A DNA stretch of 64,000 nucleotides from Mansonella perstans (Eukaryota; Nematoda; Chromadorea; Rhabditida; Onchocercidae). The notes beneath the pieces are model-generated. The model was not told the DNA's origin. It searched no databases and worked only from the letters and a program-made list of their open reading frames with translations. Shown here in pieces: positions 12,527 through 25,606 of the stretch. A program made the position numbers and the translations under genes. Location of the stretch: positions 434,001 through 498,000 of the forward strand of contig JBAMDO010000566.1 in the NCBI GenBank assembly GCA_037074765.1, in the 5' to 3' direction. Each line of letters begins with the position of its first letter. Positions within the stretch are counted from its first letter, which is position 1.

Positions 12527-14749
12527 TATCTGTGCTTCAAAATATATTACTTGTTCATATTTAAAATTTTACGCTCAAAATTCTAACTTAATGATGTTTG
12601 TTAGCAATAATTTATTTTTCGTTAGCTTATTGTTCTCGTTTGTCCATAAGTGTTTGTGTCTTAAAGTTGCTAGTTGATCTGAGATGGGGTGTACACACAT
12701 ACATGTTGTGTATTCATATATATATATATACATATTAGATTTATTATAGTCGTGTTTTATCACCTCTTCGTTTTTTCTTGATTATATGACTTCCTTCCTT
12801 TCACAGACATCTTTCTATTTTAAATCGAAACTCTTTGGCGTTTTATTCGGAAAATTATGAAGGATAATGTATCATAATTTTTATGTTCTGCTTTGTTTTC
12901 ATCACATTCAATATTTTATATGCTATAATCACGTCTAAATCGTGATACCACTAGGTTGCTTTTTTTTGTTTTTGTTTTCGTTTTTTTTTTCATACATTTC
13001 CATTTTTACGTTTTTTTTTTTTTTTCTTTGGGAGGTTTGTAGGTAGGCTCATTGGCTGTTACTTGTGCTTCGAAAATTTAAGTTTTTTGCAGAAATACGG
13101 AATTTTAATTATTAGAATAGGACCCGTTATTACAAAAGAAAACACTATTTCGCTTATAATATTGACAGAATTGAAGATGAAAGGCGATTTTGTTTAGCAT
13201 CTTAATCCATTTATCTGATTCAGGATATTTTTGAAAAGAAAATGAAATTGAGCATGGATCCATATCTCTTATTGCTGTTTTGTATATTTTGCATTTTCTC
13301 GTTCTTGAAGTTTTATTATCTTTTTGCTGTTTTTTTTCTCTTTTTCCCTACTTGATACTTTAGGTTACTGATAGAAACAGTTTATTCTCAAGCACTCTTT
13401 ATACAGATGCAGATGTTAAATTATTATCTTTTTGAAAGCACACTTCATTTCCTTAATGATGCGTCGGAAATTTCATTTCATCTCATCGATGATTGCCAGA
13501 AATTTTCATTTTTTTGATATGGGTCATATTTTTTATAAAGTATAAGCAAGACCCATATGTACATTTTGCCTATTTGCTATTTTAGTTTTCGTATTCCTTC
13601 CATTTGCACAGCTTTACAAACATGCAGTCACTTTGTTTTTATCTTCAGCTACACCGTTGTATTTAGTATCCAAAATGATTTGACTTGTATCATTAGAATC
13701 ATTGCGTGGCTTTTTAAGATTGCTTCCAATATGACTACACTACATTTCCATCAAACAAAAAAAAAAAAAAAAAAAAAAAAAAGAATTCTTCCTAATCCAA
13801 TTATAATTTTTGCTGTTAAATGTTTAATACCTCTAAGACTAAGTCTTTTTATTGAATGTTCTGATGAAGTGTCTAATCAAACAAGAACTTTTTTTTTGCT
13901 GTCAGCACCTACTGTTTGTTCTTTTTGCATTTGTATTTACGTCCAAATAAACACATTCACTTACTGAAAATCGATATTTGGACATATATTAAGTGGGAAT
14001 ATATTCGAATCATCTTAAGATTATGATTTACCAGTGTTTTTGAGAATGTTTGAACGTTCCCTAAGTTATGAGAATCAGAAAGAATTTAGCTTGCATTCTC
14101 TTTGCATCAGAAAGATTTGTGATGTCTTTGATGCCAATAGTAAATTCTGTTTAATTCATCTCCTTAAGACTAAATCTTTTAGTCTTCCTATATTAGAATG
14201 TTTTAATTCATTAATTGTAAGGTTATTACTAGTGAAGTTTAAAACATGACTACCAATTTTTGCATCCAAGTGAAATCTAAAAAACGAAGACTTCTAACTG
14301 TATCCAACTCCTAATCAATTTCGAAATTATAACATCCAAAAGATGATATGAATAAAAAACAAATGTTATAACATTGATATTTGTAATATTCCGAAGTAGA
14401 AGATGATTGCAGCCCATTACTAATTTTCCATATTACATCCTATTTTACCTTTGGCATTCGGCTTATTGATATTAGGAGACGTGAAATTGGTTACATAGCG
14501 TTCAAAAGTTCGAAATAAATGGGTTACTTTGTCACTGTTAATGATGCTTGAAACTGCTGAGCCACAAATCGCACCGATTATTTCAGTAGGAATAACGTTA
14601 ATTTTCATACACCCTTAATTTTTTCCATGCAGTCTCACACTTATTAGGAAAATTCTCTTTGTAGAAGAATACATTTAAAAAATGAAGTGGCAACATATTT
14701 CACCGTCGACGAACATCACTGTACATTAAAGGGGAATGGAATCATAAAT
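12527..14749. other. 3' spacer between convergent ifet-1 and rib-2
   Basis: Both genes point into this 2.2-kb AT-rich stretch. It holds a (TA)n run (12716-12732), poly-T blocks around 12961-13025 and a poly-A run (13757-13782). The open frames here are short, hydrophobic or homopolymer-driven and show no family resemblance. I see no gene. Confidence 0.6.
13757..13782. repeat. Poly-A homopolymer run
   Basis: An uninterrupted run of about 26 A residues in the ifet-1/rib-2 spacer. It could be the tail of an old retro-inserted sequence or simple slippage. I found no recognisable element body on either side. Confidence 0.85.
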
Positions 14750-17700
14750 TCAAACGTATTTGAAACATTTCTGATGATTAGCTGGCAGACGTGTCTTGAA
14801 CAATACCGAATCTACCCGAAGTTGAGTAAAAAGAAGTGGATTATATCCATAAACCCGTGTGAAAAACTGGATGCATTCATGCCGTTGTAGATAGTGTTCG
14901 GTACGTTTATAAAGATTTGTTTTGCAAGCTGGGCAACTGAAAAATACAAAACAGTTTTTGATAGAAATTTTCCATAGTTTTTTAGTGGTTTTTGTTTTTT
15001 GGAATTTAATTTGCAATTAAACGAAACAATTTATATAAATGGATCGTCCAGTATAATTTGAGAGCAATTAGTTCTATCTGCTGTGTCATTAAACAAAAAA
15101 ACGATATCTGAATCGAACATGATAGAAAACTCAATTTGTGGACTAATTTATATTTAAATGTAGCATACTCCAGTCATAAATGGACCCAATTACAATATCA
15201 TTACTCTATATTCATGACAGCATAATTTATTTCCGACTAGTAAGCATTTTCAATATATTGTGTTACTTGTCTCACTAACAGATCCTATGATGTTCTGTAC
15301 CTTATGTTACCAAACGTCTTAATTCAGCTGCGGTTTGAATTAATAAAGGAATTAATAAAAAAGCTTTTTAAATTAATAAAGGCTGAATTAATAAGGCAAT
15401 AACCGCATTGTCCATTTGCTGGTCGTTTTGATGGGTGGTTCACGAGTTAGATGAGCAACGAAGAAATTCATTGCCAGATCCTCACAATTCATTAATTCAT
15501 CCACTTTTTCTCTTATTATCTGTGGCATACCGTACGTGTAGGCATATAAATAGGCCTGAAAAGTTAGTTAATTTTCTAAAAGTTATATGACAGAAAGATG
15601 TAAAGTGAAATATAATCTTTAAGCAAAAAGTATTTCGAATTCCATTAAAAATATGAAAACGAATGGTAATCTCACTGAAGAACAAACTTTATACATTTAA
15701 TTAGTGTTCCGTAAGTGAATGCCTAACAGCACATATATGCCTGCATCTATCATTTCACTCATACACCTGCTTTTACCATCTTTATGATAGAATTCGATCA
15801 CAGATAAAGGCAAAACATCCAAAAGAATGCTTCTATCTTTTGAGTTCGAAGTTAAATAATATCCTGCTTTATTATCCCATTTTCATATCATTCTTCGTTA
15901 CAATACACAAACTGATCTATTGGGAGAGCATCAAAGAGCGCATTAGTTGCAGATATAATAAAGAACAGATCATTCGCTTTTTGTCAGTCGTAGTGCCCAT
16001 CTAGCACTGGATCATACTCTAAAAAATTGTTGAATCATATCATTTTTATTATAAATATACCTTATGAATAAATGCAGCTCCTGTTAATATAATACTCAAT
16101 TGACATGTGTGATTGCTGTCATATAAAATTTCATTTCCTTGCTGAGAATGACGTCGAGCCGGAAAACCAACAATTTTTGTCCTTTGTTCGCGCCACACTC
16201 TAAGAAATAATGAACAAACATCTAATAAAATCTTCAAATTAATTCACTACATCACAAAGATTCTTCGATTGATGTAATGAAAGCCACTTCAACTAGACAC
16301 CATTTTGGTTTAAATAGCATAGGAGATATCTTTCAGTGGCTCAATTACTCGAAAGCTATTTTTTTCTATGGAGAAAAATTTCTGGAATCTTACAGTGTAA
16401 ATTCAAGATAACAAACGTATTCTAGTAATTAGAATACGTCTGCAGACACGAATAATGATGAGAATCATGGTGAGAATATTCCCCATATTCAGAAATTTGG
16501 TGTATTAATAACAATCATAGAGTTCTAAAATTAACGTTCAAATTAAATAAAATATATTTAAAATAGACCTGAATGCGAAAATAATTTCATGTTGCTTGAG
16601 ATCGATATCATCATCCAATGATAAAACTGCTTCCGTGTTAATCTTTAAAAGATGATTCCGTCTTAAGTACTCATTCATGCATTACAGCATACATCACATG
16701 TACAGAATTCAAAATCTTTCTTTTTTTTCTTTAAATTTACACGCTACAATACTATAGTTTGGATCTATACTGAAATAATACAAAAGCTAACACCGTCAAA
16801 AGACTTAAATTAAATTTAACAAAAGTCTGAAGCTGGGAATACCAAATAGTACTTAATGAATTTGATAAATTTTTTGTTATTACTTCCAAAAATCATAGTT
16901 ATGCAATTTAAATTTTTACTCTACTATCCAAATTGTTTCACGATTTCGTACTTTTCCACTTTATGCTTAAAATTATATTTACAACTGTTATTTCAAGGAT
17001 ATCGTAAAATAGAATTTCAAGTCCATTGCTAAATTAAAAAGAGTCACCTGTTCATATGGTAAGAAACGGTTATTTAATGAATTTACAGTTGAATTAATGA
17101 AAATGACGGGAACGTGCAATCGTGGCCAGCTACGTTCAAGTGGTGGCTCACGTTCATTCCAAATCACCAATACCTGACAGATTTATTAATGTTGATGAGA
17201 ATTATAGGATCATATATTTGAATATTGTGTTTCATTTAAGTTCAAATTAGCCATTCTTATTTTTATAGCTATTGTTGTTGCAACATCTATAACTTAATAT
17301 TGACATATAACTTTTTCGAAAAATAACACCCAAAAGTCTACGGGTGATACACGGAGAGTAAGCCCTGTGCTGTTTTCTCTAATGTAACGTCACTTTGCTT
17401 GCAACGAACCCCGGAGATAAACCGATGGCTATCCTAGACTCGACCACATCTGGATGGTCTCATGGCCTAAACGCCATCCAGGTTAGATATCCGAGTACAC
17501 CCATACTATGGATGGAGCTCTCTCAGCCTCTGGTTCAGGGACTTTCGCTCACAGCATTTACTACTCCAATTATCATTAGATTCGGTCATTTAAGAAACCG
17601 GTGCGTCACTGCGAGTGTTACACTTCCCATCACCCATCACTACTCTCTTCATCTCTTCTATACATTGAAAGGTCCTCTGCTTGCTGCTAGATTTCACCGG

Positions 17701-20700
17701 TTCTAATGTTACGTTAGAGAAGCAGTAAACACTCTCTCATTGCTTTCGAGTTTTTTTTCCATAGCAAGTGACAAATTTATAAAAAGATAAGGCATTTTAA
17801 ATGTTTTAGCGAAAGAAAATAAAGATGATACGAAATAATGAGTAAATGGAAAAAAAAAAGACTAACTGACTTTATTTAGGTACGGCATATTGTTAAGCCT
17901 TTCAAGAGCAGAAGCCAATATAGCATCTCGTTGATATGTCAAAAGTACTACTAGAAAAAATGCACAAATATCAGTTCTCAAAAATAAAATTGAAAAAGTT
18001 GAAGTTAATAGTAAATAATAATAATAGTCTTGAAATGTAGAAGAACTGAGTGAACTAGCAACGCTCATTAATTGTCCGAAGGGATATTAATCAAACTTTT
18101 CATTTAATCTGTACTTTTAATTCAGATCATTGAACATAACATAGATTAAACGCTGAAAATATATTTAACATATTTTGGAATTTTTTAATGTCTTTATTAT
18201 ATTTCCTGAAGCAATATTCATGTCAAATTTTTCTTTCAATGAATTATTTATAAACACTAGTATTTACCTGTAAATTGTTCACGTGGTCTATTGCCACCAA
18301 GTGCACTGGAAAAAGTTGCACCACTTGCAGGAGGGGCAATGGGACGAAAACCCCATTCAAGACCTTCACCATATTCAAACTGAGATGGAAACGGTGGTTC
18401 ATTAATTATATATTCCAATGATCTGCCTGCTACGTTACCAAAGTTATTCCACCAGTAATATGAATACTAAAAAGAACTGAGCAGTAATGAAACTTTATGT
18501 TGATCGACATATCGTTGACGCTATTGTTATCACTATTATTACTGTTATTATCAACGTCAACAATTACTGTCACTTACGGTATATCATTACCAATATTTCA
18601 ATGTTTCAAATGCCAAAAAGGATAAAACAGTTCTATAATTTTCGTAACATGGAAACTTTTGATTTATTTTTAAACATTTATTTAACAAAATGAAACAAAT
18701 GCTTTTTTATGCCTAAAGCAGCGTATCATTTATCCAAATCTCCCAGAAAGATAATTAATAGCTGATCGATGACTAAGTCTATGTGCAAAAGTCGGAATGT
18801 TGTAAAGATCTTCCAATCTTCATGCTTAATTGTCACAGCAAAAACTAATATAAGCAATAAATAAATCTGTTAAGAGGGAATACGCACACTGTGGAAATAT
18901 TGTAAACCAATTTATATGTAAATTCTTCCAGCCTTAAAACAATTTGATTCAATAAATAAATGTTGTAACAATCCCACCATTAAAAGAACCGTGATTTAGA
19001 TTCAATTCTGTTTTTGATTTTTCTTTAAATAAAAATTTAATTATTTATTATGTTATTCAGAAGATTTTGTGTAAAATCTAATTATAATGTTATTAGCAGA
19101 TTTTTTTTTGTATCAAATAGTACTCATCATTCACAACATAATCCCACTCATGTTCGTGTCTCATTTACAATCAAAAACATGAATACTGGAAAAAGATACC
19201 ATTTGAAGAGATGTAAAATTATGCGTGTAAGGAGGAGATTTGTGTGGAGCTTCACGTGGTCCTGCAATAATAATTAAGTTTGCATGAATAAAACTATTTG
19301 GAGTTATTTAGAGTTATAAAGATATTATCCATTAGTACTAAGACTCAAGAAATTTGGATGAGAAACCGAAATGATATATCCAGTTTTATTTTTTTCTATC
19401 ATTTATCAGTTGCCACAATTTTTTTCATCAGTAGCTAAAGGAAGCTTATAGTAATGAGAAAAATGAAAAATTATCAAAGACTATGCTCAATAACTTTTAA
19501 ACGGAAGCAAAAAATACCCAGATATTCTTCATCCACAGATTTCACGAGAACTAAACGAGGAGCAGTGAACTGTTGATTACCAAACAGTGGATTAGCTTCC
19601 GTGGCAACTGCTTGCTCACCAGGTACACCAATACGGAATCTTAACGCTGCTATTAATGTTTCAGCAACTACTATAAAAATTATTTTGCAACAAATATTGA
19701 AAATTCGTGAAGCATCGTGAAGAAGAGACAAATTATCAAATCTCTGTCTAATTTTCTGTCTGGCAATGAAGTTAGTCTCAATCTTTTTTATCCATCCTCC
19801 TTTCATCTTTCTTATCAGATGATTAACTCACTGTTTTATTTTGCTGTTATACTACAAATTAATTTCATGAAATTAACCTTTTTTATCGATAAGATAATTT
19901 TCCAGTAAAAACCGTCCTTGACGCCTCATCTCCAAAATATCAGAAGGTGCAAAGGAACGCAAAATAAAGTGCAATTCAGGTAAACGTTGCAATGGTAAAG
20001 TATACACAGCTCGTCGCCAATCCAGAAGTTCCGTAAAAGGTAAAGGTGGCAGTAATGTAGTTATTACCGGTATAGCTCCATATTGAAGAGCGGCAAGTAA
20101 CTGATCGTGGAATGCAGTTGTGGGGTTTTGTCCAGTTTGGTAAAGTATAAGAGCAAACATGGATTCCGGATAAATACTTTCTGAATAACAGCTAAATTAC
20201 ATTATTAGCCAACTCACATTTGTGCCATGCAACCAGAGTTAGAATAAAATTAATTTGTGCTAGTAGTTCAAAAAGTATTTATATTGACATGAACCAATTT
20301 CTAAGTTAAATCCGCCGACATTACTTTACATGCAGTATACTAATTTCAAAAACCGTAAGCACAAACAACACATTTCGAAGTTTGGAAACAAACTGGAAAA
20401 TTATCCACTCCATTTGAAATTTCAAAATTAATTTCAACTTCCAGTCGCAATAACTGGTCAATCATATTTCGAAATTTTCCACAGAATTGCAGGAATCATT
20501 AGCCATTTAGTGCAAGTTCTCTAACCTGGCTGTTTTTAATCATTCTGCAAATAGAGAACTGAAGACGTACTTCTTGTAGTGCAGCTTTTCGTGCAATTGG
20601 TATCCAGAAATACTTGATCGCCAACTGATTCAGCTGAACTCGCCAATAATTCCAGCTCTTCTTTCACACTTGATAAAATTTCTTCCGATATTCCACCGAT

Positions 20701-23700
20701 ACATGACAAAAGATACTAAAGATTGAATAAATAAATCTTTTATGCGCGTTACAATGGTTTAAGAAAAAAATGATATATCACATATCAAAGCATCATTTTT
20801 ATAAGCACATTATTAGAAAAATAAAAATTGAAAAGATAAGTGTCATGTCATCCTAACAAGTGATGAATGCACTGGACAAAGCGACGTTTAAAAAATATCA
20901 CTCCTCTGTAAAAAGAAAAGCAGTTTAAAAAAGCTGTGACCACACATCAATAATATGATTGCACTGCAAGTTCAAATGATTCTGGCAACAAAAAGAATTA
21001 TAAACTTACTTTTCTTCTTAAAGGCAGCAAAGAAGATAATTCCTTCCAGCGATCTTTGTTATAATTAGGAACTCTCACATTCAAAGACATATCAAAATTC
21101 TCTTTAAACATTCTAAAATATTTTCGAGAATGGAACTTTTTTTTCAAAATTGGACTCTTTGCTTAAAGCTTGCCATACTACTAAGTCCTTTTTTTTGCTT
21201 GTGCCTGTTGAGAAAAAGAATGAATTATGTGTTTACAAATAACTTTTCAATATGTCGGTAATAAGTACACTAATGTTATAAAAACAAAATATGTTTTTTT
21301 CCCGAAACTTTTCCTAGAAACAGGACTGTCTCTCTCTTTGAGAAGAGGTATCAATTACGGTCAAAATTTTCTTGAATTTACAGTTTCGAAAAGATATATA
21401 ATATATATTTTCTTTTGCTATAAAATGGAAAAGTAAATCTCACCTATAATCGTACACTGCAGAAACAATGATTGAATTCGGATAATGTGAGAGCGAATTG
21501 ATACCAACATTTAAAAGGACATGATTCCGACCGTTATTCCAGTATTTCAAATATTTCACATCATTGGTGTTATCCACAAACGCAAGCAAAATACATGCAT
21601 CATTCGGTCGATTGACTACCATACGAAACTGGCTGTAAAGGAATCAAAAATTTGTTCAGTTGTAAGAATTATTCCTGCTACCTAATCATTTATATTATCA
21701 ATGAAGCATCACTTTGCTGACAATGTTATCACATCAGAAAATACCAAAAAAATTGACAAATCAAAGTTGACAAATAAAATCGATTTGGTTCCAGAGTTTC
21801 ACCGCCACTACTTTCATATGTTAGTAAACTAAGTTATTCTCAATATTAATTACAATTTTCTTTGCTTAACAACTAGTTCTTAAACAAAATATCAAATTCT
21901 CCGTAACAAAAAACCTCACCTGAACAAATTGTAATAACTCATGGCATGTTCCGATGCATTCTCCTCAGGTTTGTAAATATAAATGCCGAAATTTCCAGCT
22001 ATTGAACATTTCCTTCAAAGAACTTCTTTAAATTTTGAAAAAACAAAAAGATGGAAAAAAGCGATGCTCCCGTTAAAATTGAGAAGAATCTCTTTTTCTA
22101 AATTTGAAGAAACTTTGTAATGGTTGAAATATTGCAATTCTAACGCAGCAATTTTATTTTCCAATCCAGTAATTCTAAAATATTTTAAAAAATGTTGCTT
22201 GATTAGAGCAAAAATTAAGATATTCATAAGATAAAACATATGAATTCTTTTTTGTTTTTTATTAAGAGGAGTAAAAATCAAAGAGATAAAAAAATGAAAA
22301 ACTCATAAATTAACAAATCAGAAGTAGATGCACAAAATAAGATGAAACGAACAAAATTACGCGAAGCAATTTAAATTTAACCAAAAAGCCAAAAAAAACG
22401 AAAAAACTGAAGACTACACAACCTGAAGTCAAAAACTGCTTCGAACGAAGCTACACTCGGACTCATGATTGCTTTGTCCTTAAATCCATTACTGGACATA
22501 ACAGCAGCAGCCACAGGAAGATACAATGGCACATGGTTTTTAGCAACCAATTCTCGACGGTACAATTCCATGTCTTCGATATCCAGCAATAGGATTTTCA
22601 ATTCATTTCCTGCAAATAAACACATAACAATATTAAAACAAAACAATTGCAGAAGTGAGATCCAAAGGTTCTTTATGAGCATAAACACACTGATCAGCAA
22701 CTAGCCAGAATTATTATATGGAACTATAAAGCTATGTCATTTCCAGCAACACATCTCAGAATATCAGTCGACAATAAATGTGATGAAGTTGTGATATTAC
22801 GAAGGAAATGTCTGCTTATTTTTGAAAACTCTGTTAAAAAAGAAAAAGAAATCAAAATGTTACATACTTGCATCAGTCATTTGTTTAGTAATTATTTCAT
22901 GTTCCAGATTGACATTTTTCAGTTGGTGAGCAGCTTCAAGTAAATCTCGTCTTACTGACGTTAGGATTCGTTTGGTTTCCAGCAAATTTGAATCCGTCTG
23001 TAACTTATTCCATAAATGTTTCTCCGAACTTTTTCCTCTCCTAGAACAGACAAAATTAAGTTGCCACGACTTAAAAAAAAAAAAAAAAAACAAAAAAATA
23101 AAACTAAAAAAAATAAACTAAAAAAAAATTAAGTTGAAGAATAAAATATTTTGTCGAAAATAATTAATCTGAATAATTTAGTGAAAACTAAGGCAACGGC
23201 TCTCGAAACAGTTGACATTTAGAATTCATCCAGAAGGAAAAGGTATGCAACATGAAACACAATACAGTATCAGTAGCATGTTGACTTTCTCGCGGGTAAT
23301 ATGTATTACTTCTCTCTTAGCTACATTAGGAATTTTATCAATCACATTTAAAATAACGTTGTTATTTAATTACATAGAACTAAGTCTTCTTTTTTTTCTT
23401 TGCTGAATTCAGTACAATTGAATTAATGAATTCAAAGAACAATATTTTTCAGTCAGTAATTCCGCTAATAAGTTTGATTATTTATCAACTATAGTCGAGT
23501 CAATAAATTCCTTCGAAACTTTAATTTCATATTAATTTAAATTAATTTCGCTCAGCTCATTGAGTTCAATAAGTCAGAAATTTCGAAACTCATTTAAACC
23601 AGGAACAGAAATGTTTGAAAATTTGAATTTTCAATTAAAATTCCGCTTCTTCTAATATTATGGTAAATTCATTTGACCTAAGCAACATTTTACGTGTGCC

Positions 23701-23996
23701 TTTTCAACCTGTAATTAAGGAACAATTAAGAACGGAAACGGTAATATAACAAACCGAAATGTGATTGGTCCATGAAGAATTGGTGGTGGAGGAAGTTCAT
23801 TGAAAAGAAAAGTGGGAAGAATTAAAGCGATAGATAAAAGGCATAAAAATACAAGGAAACATGCAGGTAGCACGACAGAAAGAGTCCTGAATAACCGGAA
23901 AATAAATGTATTATTCATACATGCTTCACACAGGGATGACAATTCCATCTGACATCTGAATCCATCAAGCTGATGTCGCCCCAATACTGCTTTCAT
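14750..23996 (-). CDS. rib-2: EXTL3-type exostosin glycosyltransferase (heparan sulfate synthesis)
   Basis: Golgi type II membrane enzyme that starts and extends heparan sulfate chains (alpha-GlcNAc transfer), working with the EXT1 homologue RIB-1 in nematodes. Sixteen exons in reading order: 23996-23755, 23040-22868, 22609-22423, 22012-21920, 21632-21444, 21112-21010, 20715-20571, 20180-19878, 19670-19518, 18423-18268, 17950-17871, 17173-17048, 16642-16569, 16199-16061, 15555-15404, 14936-14750. All phases agree, giving 833 aa. Residues 39-65 form a signal anchor, followed by a coiled-coil stem. The GT47 domain contains [29 protein letters not shown] and [12 protein letters not shown]. The GT64 domain contains [31 protein letters not shown], the metal-binding DDD at 660-662, [33 protein letters not shown] and the C-terminal [11 protein letters not shown]. 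Several acceptors are weak (exons 4, 10 and 13), so those exact edges are less certain. Confidence 0.95.
17353..17738. mobile_element. MITE-like element with imperfect terminal inverted repeats
   Basis: It lies in the rib-2 intron between exons 17950-17871 and 17173-17048. The left end (about 17354-17390) and the reverse complement of the right end (about 17703-17737) share GAGAGT, then CTG, TTCTCTAA and GTAAC in the same order, with few mismatches. The ~385-bp body is visibly richer in G and C than the surrounding intron and has no transposase. This fits a non-autonomous DNA transposon. I could not define a target-site duplication or the exact termini, and did not recognise the family. A 103-codon open frame inside is not considered a gene. 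Confidence 0.6.
23040..23120. repeat. A-rich low-complexity tract in rib-2 intron 1
   Basis: A run of A with occasional C and T (about 23071-23120) directly upstream, on the coding strand, of the rib-2 second-exon acceptor. On the minus strand it is a long poly-T tract leading into the CTAG acceptor. It creates a spurious poly-Phe extension in the open frame, which I exclude from the protein. Confidence 0.7.
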
Positions 23997-25513
23997 TCAG
24001 ATGACATTTTTGAACCACAACAATCTCGTAGAACTCGTAGCATTTCCATTTCCACCCTTTATGCAACGTTGATGTTCCCTTCCATTGTACTTCTTCTTTT
24101 TTACATCCATCTTCTTTAATTCATTTCATTCTAGATTTCTAATAAAAGGTCATCCAAGATAACCTTTAGTATCAATTAGGTACCATAATTAGTTCTGTAA
24201 TGATTTTTCACTTCATTAAATCCCTACACCCAAATCTTTTTTACAATGAATTAATAGTACAATTGAATTTTGCATATAAAATGACCTTGCTCAAACTATC
24301 CGGCAATCTAGCATTCTTTCCGGAAGAGCAATTAGAGAGTTAGGAGAGAAGAGAGAGGACTGTTTTTGTTTGAACTTGTTCAAACTTCTCTAACAATAAA
24401 CAGACCTTAAATTAGTGTTCTTAATTCTAATCTAATTAGACTTTACAAAGATATATTGTTACTTTTGAGATAACAGTAATCATTACTTCATTAATTCAGG
24501 TCATCTTTTTTCCTGTAGACTATGTTTTAGGCTTACTGAAACTTATCTATTTAAAATGAATAATATCGCATTCTTTTACATACATTTTAAATGGGAGTAA
24601 AATGGAACTTAAAAATCGTTATAATGTTTCCTGAAAGTGAAAACAAGAAAAAATCTATCCAGATAGCATGCATTAAAAAGGACTAGGTCAAAATGTCTCT
24701 GCAGATAGTTTGAAATATTGTTAGAATAGTTTTTATGAAAACTTTTTTAGTCCATTATGATTAATGGATTGAAATCCATTTTTGAATTCATTATGCTCAG
24801 CTGATTTATGTGACAGATAACATGTAAAGAAGGAGAATTCATTGCAAATTTATGCAAATGATGCATTATTAAATGACAATTGAATGTTTAAGTTGAAGTA
24901 AGTTGACTCATTTGGCTAACTTAGATGAAGAAAATGTTTTTAAAACAAGCAAGCAAAAATAATTTGTTCTTTATAAGTTTGTTTTCAATATATTAAACAT
25001 AATTTATAACAATGTAAAATTTAGTTTTTAAAAATAATTCATTTAAAAATAAAGATAATTAAAAAGGAACCGAATAAATAATTAGTTATTCATAAAATTG
25101 GTGTCAATTTTTTTGATTGCTTCATTTACATAAACACAAGATTTTCAGTAATTTTCTCCGATCTCTGATCCATCATTTATGTTGTTAAATCATCCATTTC
25201 GTCAACAAAATGAAAGTGACACTAACAGTGCTTAATTCTGACCATTATTCATCAAATCATTCTATTATTCATAGACTGCAATACTAACAATAAATGTTTT
25301 CATTGATTTTTAAAACTATTTACTGTTACATTTTTTGCCCGATCTTTCCCGGGGGACAATCAATGCTATTAGATGTTGTCAATGCTAGTTGGAGGATATA
25401 TTCTCTCACGTACAAATTATTTCAGGAAAATTATTTATATCTTAACTATTTATACCCTCCTGTATGAGCTGGAAAATATTTTATGCATAAAAATTATTCA
25501 CTCATTTATGCAG

Positions 25514-25515
<2 letters not shown>
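23997..25515. other. 5' flank of rib-2
   Basis: About 1.5 kb of AT-rich DNA upstream of the rib-2 start. It should hold the rib-2 promoter. No ORF, RNA gene or long repeat is evident. Confidence 0.5.
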
Positions 25516-25600
<85 letters not shown>

Positions 25601-25606
25601 TGTGTT
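25516..25606. repeat. (TG)n microsatellite abutting the LINE 3' end
   Basis: About 45 TG units with a single TA interruption near 25594. It begins immediately after the last sequence attributable to the minus-strand retrotransposon, so on the element's own strand it is a (CA)n tail. Open frames across it are only repeat read-through (Cys-Val). Confidence 0.95.

Noticed and set aside
17395..17706. 103-codon open frame in the rib-2 intron
   Set aside because: It lies wholly inside the TIR element, has no family resemblance and reflects the locally lower AT content.
18424..18467. Upstream extension of rib-2 exon 10 from a TTTTTAG acceptor at 18468
   Set aside because: It would read into an in-frame TAG. 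The acceptor ending at 18424 restores phase with exon 9 and the family sequence (EEYLDPLEY).
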